15,060 nucleotides of DNA, taken from NCBI GenBank assembly GCA_905236895.1, contig CAJOQI010000160.1, positions 1-15,060 of the forward strand, written 5' to 3'. A program made the position numbers and the translations under genes. A model generated the notes under the pieces. It made no database searches. It worked only from the letters and a program-made list of their open reading frames with translations, and had not been told where the DNA came from. Below, in pieces: positions 6,690-14,803 of this stretch (position 1 is the first letter of the stretch; each line of letters starts with the position of its first letter). This stretch comes from an uncultured Peptostreptococcaceae bacterium. GTDB taxonomy: Bacteria; Bacillota; Clostridia; Peptostreptococcales; Anaerovoracaceae.

Positions 6690-6725
6690 AATTATGTATA
6701 CGCTTTTACAGACAGCGAGGTTGGT

Positions 6726-7427
6726 ATGAGCTTTATTGAACTGAAAAATGTAAGCAAAATCTATAAAATGGGCGAGGTCGAAATCAAGGCCTTGGACGAT
6801 ATTTCCTTTTCCGTGGATCGAGGGGAATTCGTAGTGGTTTTAGGTGCCAGCGGCGCAGGTAAAACCACCATCCTTAATATCTTGGGAGGAATGGATAAGG
6901 TGACCTCGGGATCCATCATTGTGGATGGAAACGATATTTCCAAGGCCACCGATAGAGAGCTTACGGATTATAGACGCTTTGATATAGGATTCGTATTCCA
7001 ATTCTATAATCTGATGCAGAATCTGACCGCCAAGGAGAACGTGGATCTGGCTGTGCAGGTCTGCAAGGATCCTCTGGAATCCAGATATGTGCTTAAGATG
7101 GTAGGGCTGGAAGACAGGATGAACAATTTCCCATCCCAGCTTTCCGGAGGAGAGCAACAAAGGGTGGCTATTGCAAGAGCGGTAGCAAAGAATCCAAAGC
7201 TTCTCCTATGCGACGAACCCACGGGAGCCTTGGACTATGAAACGGGTAAGCAGGTTCTGAAGGTTCTTCAGGACATGTGTTACAAAGAGAATATGACAGT
7301 AATGATGATTACCCATAACAGCGCGATCGCCGATATGGGTCAGAAGATTATCAGAGTTAAGAGCGGAAAAGTCGAATCCGTTATTATAAACGAAAATCCA
7401 AAGGATGCGGAAGAAATAGAGTATTAA
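6726..7427 (+). CDS. ABC transporter ATP-binding protein, MacB/LolD type
   Basis: A 233-residue nucleotide-binding subunit with all motifs intact: Walker [10 protein letters not shown] (40-48), Q-loop Q92, signature [14 protein letters not shown] (139-152), Walker [13 protein letters not shown] (159-170) with catalytic E164, and H-loop H197. Sequence style and the FtsX-type partner place it in the MacB/LolD/FtsE group of mechanotransmission ABC ATPases. Members of this group drive conformational work outside the membrane (drug or peptide resistance, lipoprotein release, cell-wall hydrolase activation) rather than classical import. Only a weak GAGG precedes the ATG. Its TAA is one base from the permease ATG, so the two are translationally coupled. 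It is the first gene after the promoter at 6661-6689. Confidence 0.95.
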   Translation: MSFIELKNVSKIYKMGEVEIKALDDISFSVDRGEFVVVLGASGAGKTTILNILGGMDKVTSGSIIVDGNDISKATDRELTDYRRFDIGFVFQFYNLMQNLTAKENVDLAVQVCKDPLESRYVLKMVGLEDRMNNFPSQLSGGEQQRVAIARAVAKNPKLLLCDEPTGALDYETGKQVLKVLQDMCYKENMTVMMITHNSAIADMGQKIIRVKSGKVESVIINENPKDAEEIEY

Positions 7428-7428
7428 A

Positions 7429-10400
7429 ATGCTGCAAAAGGACACCTTAAGACTTATAACGAAAACCTTCAATAGATTCTTTTCGTTGCTCATGATCGTT
7501 TTGATCGGGGCAGGTTTTATGATGGGACTTTTAAGCACCAGAGCCATTATGGAAGGCAGCGTCGACAAATACGACGACGATTATAATCTTCATGATGTAC
7601 AGGTTTATTCCACCTATGGATTTGATGAACAGGATGCAACTGCCCTAAAGGACCAGGAATATGTTGATCAATTCTTTGCAAGCCGCATGGTGGATGTTTT
7701 AAGTGAAGCCAAGGATGGAACCGTGGCGGTTACCAGGGTTGAAGAACTGGATCGCAAGGTGGATAAATTTCAACTGGTTGAAGGTCGCCTCCCTGAAAAA
7801 GAAAACGAAGTGGTTATTCTGGACAACGGAATGTCCAAGGAACACTATCTCATAGGAGAGAAGATAAAGTTTTTCCTCGAAGAGGGGAATATTAAGGATA
7901 ATCTTAAAAATGTGAACTATACCATAACGGGAATAGTAAAGTCTCCTGCCTATATGGCGGCTACTTATGGTACCAGCAATCTAAACAATATGGAATTGGA
8001 GCTCATATCCTTTGTTCCCAATTCAAACTTTGTTTTCGAATACTATACCACCATGTATTTCACGGCCAAAGGCGCTGAAAAACTACCGGGCTTTGATAAG
8101 ACCTACGATGACCATATGGAAGATGTGGTAGGGGAGATGGAGTTCTTTGCCAAGAATCAGCAGGAGAATCTTAAGAGCAAGATTTTGGCTGAATATACCA
8201 AGGAAATAGAAGATGGTGAAGCTGAACTGGCCAAGGAAAGGGAAGCAGGGGAGAAACAACTGGAAGAGGCCAGAACCCGGATTGAAGAAAGCAAGATGAA
8301 AATCGTGGCGGGAGAAACTCAGGTGGAATCCCTTCAAGCGGTTTTGGACGAGGCTCAAGCCAAACAAAGATCCTTGGTTGGAAAATACTCCGACGAGGCT
8401 GCCAAATCCATGGCCAGAATCAATCAGATAGTAAGGGCTGACAAAGAAGGAAGAAGCTTTGATCAGATATATACCCAGCTTGTAACGGACTACGGAACCT
8501 ATGAGGCCATGAATAAACTGGCGGAAACCTTGGAAGGTTCCGGCTATGAGGAAAGCATCAAAGAAGCGGAAGCGAAGGCCGGTGAGGCTGCCGATAGGCT
8601 CAATCAACTTGAGGAGGAACTTAATAAGAAACTGGAAGAATTGGAAAAGGCCAATTCGCCTTCAAGCATTATTCCCGAGGGAATCGATATTTCTGACGTG
8701 GAAATACCGGATGTGGATTTATCCGATGTGAATATCCCGAATATTGACATGGGAAATGTGGATCTTCCCGAGGAGGCAAAGCGGGCTTTGGAAGATGCGA
8801 AAAGCGCTTTGGAAGAGGCCAGAAATGCCGTAGCGAGAGCTGATGGAGGGCTGCCCCAGGATGGAGCGCCTTTGCTGGCAGGAGTTGAGGATGCCCTTAA
8901 GCGAGCCCAGGAAGGTTTGGCTCGTGAGATAGACAATCTTGGAGATGATTCCGAGGCAAAGGAAGCCCTATCAAAGGCGGAAGAAGGAGTTAAGGAAGCC
9001 CAAAAATCCATTGAGGGTGCCAGGGATGAATTGATAAAGGCTGCAGATGACTATGCTGCCAGGGTTAAGGAGGCCGAGGAGAAGGCAAGAGAGGCTGCAG
9101 AGGCTGCAGCAAAGGAAGCGGAAAGCGCCGTCAAAGACGATGAAACCATCAAAGAATTAACTGATGCCATAGCCGATCTGAGAAGCAAGATAGACGAATA
9201 TAGGGCGGAGCTTAATGTTTACGAAACCCTTATAGAAACCTATAAGGATCTGAAAGAGCAGGCTGCCGGCCAGGTGGAAAGTCCAAAGGAGCAGATGGAA
9301 AAACTGGGCAAGAAATACGGGGGAGATATTTCCGCTGCCTTTAAGGAATATACCAAATTACAGCAGGATAGATTGGTTAACGAGGCTCTTACTCAGGAAA
9401 TCGAAGCCGCAAACAAGGTGATCAACGATGCCCAGAAGAGCATAGACGAATCCAAGGCGGAGGTGGAGCAGGGAAAAATTGCCCTTGAAGAGGGAGAGGC
9501 GGAGCTTAGACGAAACGAGCTTCTATTCAATCTTGAAATTGAAAAGGCAGAGGCAGAAATAAAGAAGGCATATCAGGAACTTGAAGCACTTCCTGAGGCT
9601 CAGTGGATTTTACTGGATAGGACGAGCCATTATTCCACCTATATGTTTAAGAATAATGCTGCCCAGATGGGCGCCTTGGGAATAAGCCTTCCCGTACTTT
9701 TCTATCTGGTTGCAGCCCTGGTCTGCATGACTACCATGACGAGACTGGTGGATGAGCAGAGAGGACAGATAGGTGTTTTAAGAGCTTTGGGATTCTCCAA
9801 ATTTCAGATAACCTTTAAGTATGTCTTCTATGCTTTGTTGGCAGCTCTTATAGGAAGCGGCCTTGGAATCCTGTTTGGAATGGGTCTATTCCCAACGGTC
9901 ATATATAAAACCTGGAGACTTATGTATGACCTTCCGGAGATGGTTTTCCACTTCCCAATCAGGAATGTGATAATATGCGTTGTTTCCTTTGCTTTGGTAA
10001 TGGCTCTGGTGACAGCCCTGGTAACCGCCAGGAATCTAAAAGAGGAGCCAAGCCAGCTTATGAGACCAAAGGCTCCCAAGAATGCCAAGAGAATATTCCT
10101 GGAGAGGATCCACGCTCTCTGGTGGAGGCTTTCCTTTACGGGGAAGATTACAGCGAGAAATCTTATAAGATACAAATCAAGATTTATTATGACCGTCATA
10201 GGTGTTGCGGGATGCACAGGCCTTTTGATTGTAGGCTGGGGAATCAAAGACTCCATCTCCGATGTGGTTGCAATTCAGTACGGGCAAATTTTCAACTACG
10301 ATCACATGGTTAATCTTACTGAAGAAGCGGATGTGGACAAGTTTAAGGAGGTTATCTCCAAGGATCTGGACAACGAATATGTGGTACCCGTGCTTAACTA

Positions 10401-11247
10401 TGTATCTAAGGTGTATATAGACAAGGACGAGCCTACCATCTCCGTTATGGTGGGAGATGCCAGAGAGCTTAACGAGATTTTCCTTTTGAAATCAAGGCCC
10501 GGCAAGGAAGAAATCAAGATAAAGAATAGCGGAGTTATTGTTTCCGAGAAGTTCGCCAAGAACAACGGCATCAAAGCGGGAGACAAGATTACCATAGAGT
10601 CCCATTACGGAGTAAAGGGGGAGGTTAGAGTTGACGAAATATGCGAAATGTATTTCCAGCACTATCTCTTCATCTCCAAGGATTCCTATGAAAGCCTCTT
10701 TGGTGAAGGAGGCAAAGCCAATTCCATTATGGTTAAGAATCCGGGAGGGGCCAGCTTTAAGAAAGACATAGAAAAGATGGAAGGCTATGAAAGTGTAGTT
10801 GACTTTATTCCTATGATTGAGCAATTTAATACTATGCTGGAAGCCTTGGACTTTATAATCCTCGTAATAATCCTGACTGCGGGAGCCTTGGCCTTCGTTG
10901 TACTTGTTAACCTCACCCAGGTTAATATAAGCGAGAGAGTAAGGGAAATCGCGACCCTTAAGGTTCTGGGATTCAGAAAGGGAGAAGTTAATTCATACAT
11001 CTTCAAGGAGGTATTCCTGCTTTCCATAATAGGAGGCCTTTTGGGCATTCCTCTTGGAATAGTGGAACACAGATTTATAATGAACGTAATCAATATGGAA
11101 ATGATTATGTTCGGCCAGAATATTAAATGGTTAAGCTTTGTCTATGCCTTCGGACTTACCCTGGTTTTCACCATCATAGTTCTATTCTTCACAAGGAGAA
11201 CCTTGAGAAAGGTAGCCATGGTGGAATCTCTTAAGTCCGTGGAATAG
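7429..11247 (+). CDS. FtsX/MacB-type ABC permease with a very large coiled-coil extracellular domain
   Basis: Membrane subunit of 1272 residues paired with the preceding ATPase. Predicted membrane segments lie near residues 17-37, 750-770, 800-822, 846-866, 915-937, 1135-1155, 1185-1207 and 1230-1252, the 4+4 pattern of a fused permease with two FtsX modules. Typical FtsX coupling segments are present twice: EQRGQIGVLRALGF (777-789) and VREIATLKVLGF near 1165. The first extracellular region, about residues 40-745, has a small MacB-like periplasmic-type part (to ~235), then mostly charged heptad-rich helix (245-410, 448-725) interrupted by a six-copy pentapeptide tract (418-447). Ala/Glu-rich low complexity lies near 545-570. 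The second extracellular part (about 940-1130) is globular. No terminator separates it from phoH. Substrate unknown; a mechanical role at the cell wall is one inference from the long rod. Confidence 0.9.
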   Translation: MLQKDTLRLITKTFNRFFSLLMIVLIGAGFMMGLLSTRAIMEGSVDKYDDDYNLHDVQVYSTYGFDEQDATALKDQEYVDQFFASRMVDVLSEAKDGTVAVTRVEELDRKVDKFQLVEGRLPEKENEVVILDNGMSKEHYLIGEKIKFFLEEGNIKDNLKNVNYTITGIVKSPAYMAATYGTSNLNNMELELISFVPNSNFVFEYYTTMYFTAKGAEKLPGFDKTYDDHMEDVVGEMEFFAKNQQENLKSKILAEYTKEIEDGEAELAKEREAGEKQLEEARTRIEESKMKIVAGETQVESLQAVLDEAQAKQRSLVGKYSDEAAKSMARINQIVRADKEGRSFDQIYTQLVTDYGTYEAMNKLAETLEGSGYEESIKEAEAKAGEAADRLNQLEEELNKKLEELEKANSPSSIIPEGIDISDVEIPDVDLSDVNIPNIDMGNVDLPEEAKRALEDAKSALEEARNAVARADGGLPQDGAPLLAGVEDALKRAQEGLAREIDNLGDDSEAKEALSKAEEGVKEAQKSIEGARDELIKAADDYAARVKEAEEKAREAAEAAAKEAESAVKDDETIKELTDAIADLRSKIDEYRAELNVYETLIETYKDLKEQAAGQVESPKEQMEKLGKKYGGDISAAFKEYTKLQQDRLVNEALTQEIEAANKVINDAQKSIDESKAEVEQGKIALEEGEAELRRNELLFNLEIEKAEAEIKKAYQELEALPEAQWILLDRTSHYSTYMFKNNAAQMGALGISLPVLFYLVAALVCMTTMTRLVDEQRGQIGVLRALGFSKFQITFKYVFYALLAALIGSGLGILFGMGLFPTVIYKTWRLMYDLPEMVFHFPIRNVIICVVSFALVMALVTALVTARNLKEEPSQLMRPKAPKNAKRIFLERIHALWWRLSFTGKITARNLIRYKSRFIMTVIGVAGCTGLLIVGWGIKDSISDVVAIQYGQIFNYDHMVNLTEEADVDKFKEVISKDLDNEYVVPVLNYVSKVYIDKDEPTISVMVGDARELNEIFLLKSRPGKEEIKIKNSGVIVSEKFAKNNGIKAGDKITIESHYGVKGEVRVDEICEMYFQHYLFISKDSYESLFGEGGKANSIMVKNPGGASFKKDIEKMEGYESVVDFIPMIEQFNTMLEALDFIILVIILTAGALAFVVLVNLTQVNISERVREIATLKVLGFRKGEVNSYIFKEVFLLSIIGGLLGIPLGIVEHRFIMNVINMEMIMFGQNIKWLSFVYAFGLTLVFTIIVLFFTRRTLRKVAMVESLKSVE
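8680..8769 (+). repeat. Six tandem pentapeptides in the ABC permease (residues 418-447)
   Basis: The segment reads as GIDIS, DVEIP, DVDLS, DVNIP, NIDMG, NVDLP: six back-to-back 5-residue units with the pattern (D/N)(V/I)x(I/L/M)(P/S/G), the first unit opening with G. It sits between helix-forming stretches and cannot continue the coiled coil because of its prolines and period-5 beta-like pattern. It loosely recalls pentapeptide-repeat beta-helices but lacks their usual A(D/N)LxG core. Codons vary between units, so selection on protein sequence is more likely than recent DNA duplication. Confidence 0.75.
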
Positions 11248-11259
11248 ACATCATATAAA
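11231..11259 (+). promoter_or_regulatory. Weak candidate promoter for phoH
   Basis: TTAAGT (11231-11236) and TATAAA (11254-11259) lie 17 bases apart, with a start predicted near 11266, just ahead of the phoH ribosome-binding site. The -35 matches consensus poorly. The alternative is read-through from the ABC operon, since no terminator separates the genes. Confidence 0.25.
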
Positions 11260-11270
11260 CAAAAGTTTTA

Positions 11271-11277
11271 AGGAGGG
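11271..11277 (+). promoter_or_regulatory. Shine-Dalgarno of phoH, spaced for an ATA codon
   Basis: AGGAGGG ends 7 bases before the in-frame ATA at 11285 and 19 bases before the first standard in-frame start, TTG at 11297. The spacing strongly favours initiation at 11285. Confidence 0.75.
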
Positions 11278-11284
11278 TAATACC

Positions 11285-12283
11285 ATAGAATTCGAATTGA
11301 GAGAGGATTTTCTCAGGGTTCCAATTCCCGAGAGCATCGACAGAAGAGAATTGTTCGGTAATCTGGACGAGTATCTGGAGGCCATGGAAAGCGCTTTGGG
11401 AGTTGAACTCTTCCAGAGAGATAACGACCTTTTAATCAGAGAAAGATCGGTGGAGGGAGTGGAAGAAGACGCAGCTCAAGTAGCATCTTCCGTGGTTAAG
11501 GAGTTAATTGCAATTCTTTCTTCCGTGGAAACTCTGGACAGACAGAAGGTTAATTATGTGATTTCCCTTGCAAAGGAAGGTAAGTCATATAGCGAAAGCG
11601 GTGTCAGCAAAGACATCATTTGCTTCACCAGCCGGGGCAAGCCCCTTAAGCCCAAAACCCTTGGTCAGAAAAACTATGTAAATGCCGTCAGAGAATGTGA
11701 CGTGGTTTTCGGAATCGGCCCTGCGGGAACGGGGAAGACATATTTGGCCGTTGCCATGGCTGTAACCGCCTTTAAGAACAAAGAGGTATCAAAGATAGTA
11801 TTGACCAGGCCTGCCGTTGAAGCGGGAGAAAGGCTGGGTTTCCTTCCCGGGGATCTTCAGGATAAGGTTGATCCCTATCTCAGGCCTCTATATGACGACC
11901 TCTATGACGTGCTGGGAAGGGACAATGCCCTCCGCCTAAAGGAGAAGGAAGCAATCGAAGTTGTTCCTCTGGCATATATGAGAGGCAGAACCTTGGACAA
12001 TGCATTTATCATCCTGGATGAGGCCCAGAATACCACAAGGGAACAGATGAAGATGTTCCTTACCCGTATGGGCTTTGGTTCCAAGGTTATAGTTACGGGA
12101 GACGTAACTCAGATAGACCTGCCGGAGGACAAAAAGAGCGGTCTGGTTGAGGCGGAGAAGATACTGAAGAAGGTCAAGGGCCTTAAATTCTGCTATTTAA
12201 CCGAGGTGGATGTAATCAGACACGAAATGGTTAAGAGGATCATCAGCGCCTACGATAGATATTACGACAGAACCAAAAGGTAA
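11285..12283 (+). CDS. phoH: PhoH-family ATPase (PhoH-like protein)
   Basis: Cytoplasmic P-loop ATPase of the PhoH/YbeZ family, linked to RNA metabolism and often a functional neighbour of YbeY. Counting from the first standard start (TTG 11297, 328 residues), Walker A is GPAGTGKT (141-148), the motif TRPAVEAGERLGFLPGD is at 170-186, Walker B is IILDEAQNTT (238-247), and VTGDVTQIDLP is at 266-276. An N-terminal segment of ~110 residues precedes the ATPase core, as usual in the family. The only well-placed Shine-Dalgarno points to ATA 11285, which would add four residues and give 332. I therefore start the gene there, either as a rare AUA start or as an ATG altered by one base. It is followed after 17 bases by ybeY, the conserved order in Firmicutes and Proteobacteria. 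In B. subtilis pgpH (yqfF) lies between them; it is missing here. Confidence 0.93.
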   Translation: MEFELREDFLRVPIPESIDRRELFGNLDEYLEAMESALGVELFQRDNDLLIRERSVEGVEEDAAQVASSVVKELIAILSSVETLDRQKVNYVISLAKEGKSYSESGVSKDIICFTSRGKPLKPKTLGQKNYVNAVRECDVVFGIGPAGTGKTYLAVAMAVTAFKNKEVSKIVLTRPAVEAGERLGFLPGDLQDKVDPYLRPLYDDLYDVLGRDNALRLKEKEAIEVVPLAYMRGRTLDNAFIILDEAQNTTREQMKMFLTRMGFGSKVIVTGDVTQIDLPEDKKSGLVEAEKILKKVKGLKFCYLTEVDVIRHEMVKRIISAYDRYYDRTKR

Positions 12284-12300
12284 AAAGCAAGAGGTTAAAG

Positions 12301-12765
12301 ATGAAGGTAGATTTTTCAAAAACCTGCGGAGTTAGAAAAAAGTCTTTGTTTACGGCTATGGTGGAGGGTGCCAAAATCGCCTTGGAGAAGGAAGGCTTTG
12401 ATGAAGATATAATCGAAAGAGCGGAGCTTTCCGTCACCTTCCTTAAGGACGATAAAATCCGTGCCTTAAACAAGGAATACAGGAATAAGGACAAGGTGAC
12501 CGATGTGCTGTCCTTCCCCATGTACGAGGACTTTTCGGAATTCCCCGAGGAAGGGGAAATTGCCCTTGGCGATGTGGTCATCAACAAAGAGCAGGCCCAG
12601 ACTCAAGCCGAGGAATACGGTCACAGCTTTGACAGAGAATTGGTCTATCTCTTTATTCACAGCGTTCTTCATCTTCTTGGATACGACCATGAGAACAAGG
12701 AAGATAAGAAGGCCATGAGAAAGAGAGAAGAGGAAATAATGGAGGAACTTGGAATTGAACGATAA
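12301..12765 (+). CDS. ybeY: Endoribonuclease YbeY (rRNA maturation factor)
   Basis: Zinc-dependent single-strand endoribonuclease needed for 16S rRNA 3'-end maturation and ribosome quality control. The 154 residues match the family length. The zinc motif HxxxHxxxxxH is H120/H124/H130 (HSVLHLLGYDH). The upstream conserved block LNKEYRNKDKVTDVLSFP (56-73) and GDVVI (90-94) are present. GAGG lies about 6 bases before the ATG. The 3' end overlaps the start of cdd by 17 bases, indicating coupled translation. In B. subtilis dgkA lies between ybeY and cdd; here it is absent. Confidence 0.96.
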   Translation: MKVDFSKTCGVRKKSLFTAMVEGAKIALEKEGFDEDIIERAELSVTFLKDDKIRALNKEYRNKDKVTDVLSFPMYEDFSEFPEEGEIALGDVVINKEQAQTQAEEYGHSFDRELVYLFIHSVLHLLGYDHENKEDKKAMRKREEEIMEELGIER

Positions 12766-13132
12766 GGAATTATATAGAATCGCAAAGGAAGCAATGAAGG
12801 ATGCCTATGCACCTTTTTCCAAATACCCCGTTGGTGCTGCCCTCCTTGGAAAGAGCGGCAAGGTTTATACGGGAGTAAATGTGGAGAACTCTACATATGG
12901 AGCAACCATATGCGCCGAGAGAACAGCCTGCGTCAAGGCCATCTCCGAGGGGGAAAGAGAGTTTGTAAAGATTGCCATAGCCATCAAGAAGGGTGAAGGA
13001 ACACCCTGCGGGATCTGCAGACAGTTCTTATTCGAATTTGCTCCTGATCTTAAAGTGATTACGGGAGAGGACGAAGACCATCTCCACAGCACAGCCCTCA
13101 GAAAGCTTCTTCCGGGAGGGTTTAAGCTGTGA
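12749..13132 (+). CDS. cdd: Cytidine deaminase
   Basis: Pyrimidine-salvage enzyme converting cytidine/deoxycytidine to uridine/deoxyuridine. The 127-residue size and Cys-type zinc site fit the small homotetrameric class: C55-A-E57 (catalytic Glu) and P-C87-G-I-C90. Substrate residues N45 and E47 are in GVNVENS. The start is a TTG inside ybeY. GGAGG (12741-12745) lies 3 bases before TTG 12749 and 9 bases before a second in-frame TTG at 12755, so the true start could be two codons later. The stop overlaps the era GTG by four bases (GTGA). cdd-era adjacency is a long-standing Firmicute arrangement. Confidence 0.95.
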   Translation: MELNDKELYRIAKEAMKDAYAPFSKYPVGAALLGKSGKVYTGVNVENSTYGATICAERTACVKAISEGEREFVKIAIAIKKGEGTPCGICRQFLFEFAPDLKVITGEDEDHLHSTALRKLLPGGFKL

Positions 13133-14025
13133 GATCAGGTTTCGTAAGCATAGTAGGTCGCCCCAATGTGGGTAAATCCACTCTTCTTAACAATATCCTC
13201 GGAGAGAAGATTGCCATCACCACACCCAAGCCCCAGACCACCAGAAACTGCATAAGAGGAATCTATACGGATTTGGATCCTGAAACGGGAGATGGAAGCC
13301 AGATCGTTTTTTTGGATACCCCGGGAATACATAAGGCCCATAATAAGCTGGGAAGCGCCATGACGGAAATGGCCTTAAACACCTTCAAAGAGGTGGATGT
13401 AATTCTCTTCTTGGTGGACGGAAGCCCGGACAAGGGGAAAGGCGATCTTTATATTCTGGAAATGCTTAAGAAAGTTAATACTCCCAAGATTCTTGTAATT
13501 AACAAAGTTGACCAAATGGATCCGGAGGAGTTTAAGAAGACATTTGATGGATACGAAGAGATGGGAGTCTTCGATAAGGTGGTTGGAATATCAGCCTTGG
13601 AGGGAACCCATGTGGAAGATTTGGTAAAGAGTCTTGATGAATATCTGGAGGAAGGACCCATGTACTTCCCTGAGGATATGATTACGGACCACCCGGAGAG
13701 GTTTATCGTAAGCGAAATCATTAGAGAAAAGCTTCTGACATATTTGTCTGAGGAAGTTCCTCATGGCGTTGCGGTGGAAATCGAGAGGTTTGAGGAAGGG
13801 GAAACCCTAACTGAAATCGGAGCGGTAATCTACTGCGAGAGAAAGACCCATAAGGGAATAATAATTGGAAAACAGGGCAAGAAGCTTAAGGGAATCGGAA
13901 AGAGTGCACGTCTTGAAATAGAGGCTCTTCTCGGAACCAAGGTTTTTCTGGAACTATGGGTTAAGGTTAAGGAAAACTGGAGAGATTCCGACATAGCAAT
14001 CAGCAATTTTGGTTATAGAGATTAG
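13129..14025 (+). CDS. era: GTPase Era
   Basis: Essential KH-domain GTPase that binds the 3' end of 16S rRNA during 30S assembly. At 298 residues it has normal length. G1 is GRPNVGKST (10-18), the G2 region TTPKPQTTRN (31-40), G3 DTPG (63-66), G4 NKVD (125-128) and G5 SAL (155-157). The KH-domain signature IIGKQGKKLK lies at 245-254, followed by KVFLELWVKVKENWR. The start is GTG 13129, overlapping the cdd stop, with GGGAGGG about 9 bases upstream. YbeY and Era interact functionally in 16S maturation in other bacteria, which fits their shared operon. Five bases separate it from recO. Confidence 0.97.
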   Translation: MRSGFVSIVGRPNVGKSTLLNNILGEKIAITTPKPQTTRNCIRGIYTDLDPETGDGSQIVFLDTPGIHKAHNKLGSAMTEMALNTFKEVDVILFLVDGSPDKGKGDLYILEMLKKVNTPKILVINKVDQMDPEEFKKTFDGYEEMGVFDKVVGISALEGTHVEDLVKSLDEYLEEGPMYFPEDMITDHPERFIVSEIIREKLLTYLSEEVPHGVAVEIERFEEGETLTEIGAVIYCERKTHKGIIIGKQGKKLKGIGKSARLEIEALLGTKVFLELWVKVKENWRDSDIAISNFGYRD

Positions 14026-14030
14026 GTTAA

Positions 14031-14783
14031 ATGTATACCGAAAGCGAAGGAATAGTATTAAGACAGATTAAGGCCACGGGAGGAAGGAGGATGGTTCTCA
14101 TGTTTTCCCAGAAATACGGGAAAATCAGCGTGGGGACCAGTATGAACGAGGGCAGGAGCAAGTCCAAATCCGCCCTTGCAATCAGGCCCTTTACCTACGG
14201 CAAATACGAGCTCTTTAAGAACCGGGATTACTATAATATGAACGGCGGAGAAGTAATAAGGAGCTTCTATTCCTTTGGGGAGGATATAGATAAATTCTTT
14301 GCCGCATCCTATTGTTTGGAACTAACGGAAAAGGCTTTGATAGATGAAATGCCCCAACCAAGGCTTTTCAGCATTCTGGTTGACCTGATGAAGGCCTTGG
14401 AGAAGAGAAAAACCTCCTTCGACACCTTGACCCTGGCATATATGGTCAAACTACTTAAAGAACTGGGAACAATGCCCGTCCTTGACAAGTGTTTAAGCTG
14501 TGGATCCACGGAAAACCTGACTTCCTTCAGTGTAAGAGAGGGAGGGGTGATTTGCGGGGACTGTGCAGCTAAAAACAGGGGAAGTAATTCCCCCGATAAA
14601 TTGATTTTTACACCGGAATTTGATATATTAAATGTGATTGAATACTTAGCCGAAAAACCTATTTCCGCCTTTGAAAAAGTGGCATTAAAGGATAGGGATG
14701 GGGCGGTGCTTATGAGCATTCTAAAGGAGTATTTTTCCTATCATTTGGACATAAGCAAGCTAAAAAGCGAGAGTGTGCTATAA
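14031..14783 (+). CDS. recO: DNA repair protein RecO
   Basis: Recombination mediator that works with RecF/RecR to load RecA on SSB-coated single-stranded DNA. The 250 residues match the family: an N-terminal OB-fold segment (YTESEGIVLRQIK, then VLMFSQKYGKISV), a helical middle, and a four-cysteine zinc site C154/C157 (CLSC) with C175/C178 (CGDC). The era-recO order is conserved in Firmicutes. It starts with ATG only five bases after era and has no strong Shine-Dalgarno, which suggests coupled translation. In B. subtilis recO is followed by glyQS; here a DUF4342-type gene follows. Confidence 0.94.
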   Translation: MYTESEGIVLRQIKATGGRRMVLMFSQKYGKISVGTSMNEGRSKSKSALAIRPFTYGKYELFKNRDYYNMNGGEVIRSFYSFGEDIDKFFAASYCLELTEKALIDEMPQPRLFSILVDLMKALEKRKTSFDTLTLAYMVKLLKELGTMPVLDKCLSCGSTENLTSFSVREGGVICGDCAAKNRGSNSPDKLIFTPEFDILNVIEYLAEKPISAFEKVALKDRDGAVLMSILKEYFSYHLDISKLKSESVL

Positions 14784-14803
14784 ATAACATGGAGGTAGAA
14801 ACA

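Noticed and set aside
8604..9011. Minus-strand open frame rich in Ser/Ala/Phe within the permease
   Set aside because: It is the antisense image of the Glu/Lys/Ala-rich coiled coil, whose codons read as a low-complexity frame on the other strand.
9060..9125. Possible DNA repeat or CRISPR-like tract in the Ala/Glu-rich part of the permease
   Set aside because: The similarity is at protein level (heptad-rich helix) and no regular repeat-spacer pattern exists.
9828..10256. Minus-strand 142-codon open frame across the permease membrane segments
   Set aside because: It lies wholly opposite the FtsX core and the linker to the second module, with no start-site signals.
14789..14791. ATG 14789 as the start of the DUF4342-like gene
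   Set aside because: It overlaps the GGAGG ribosome-binding site, which is correctly spaced for ATG 14804 instead.
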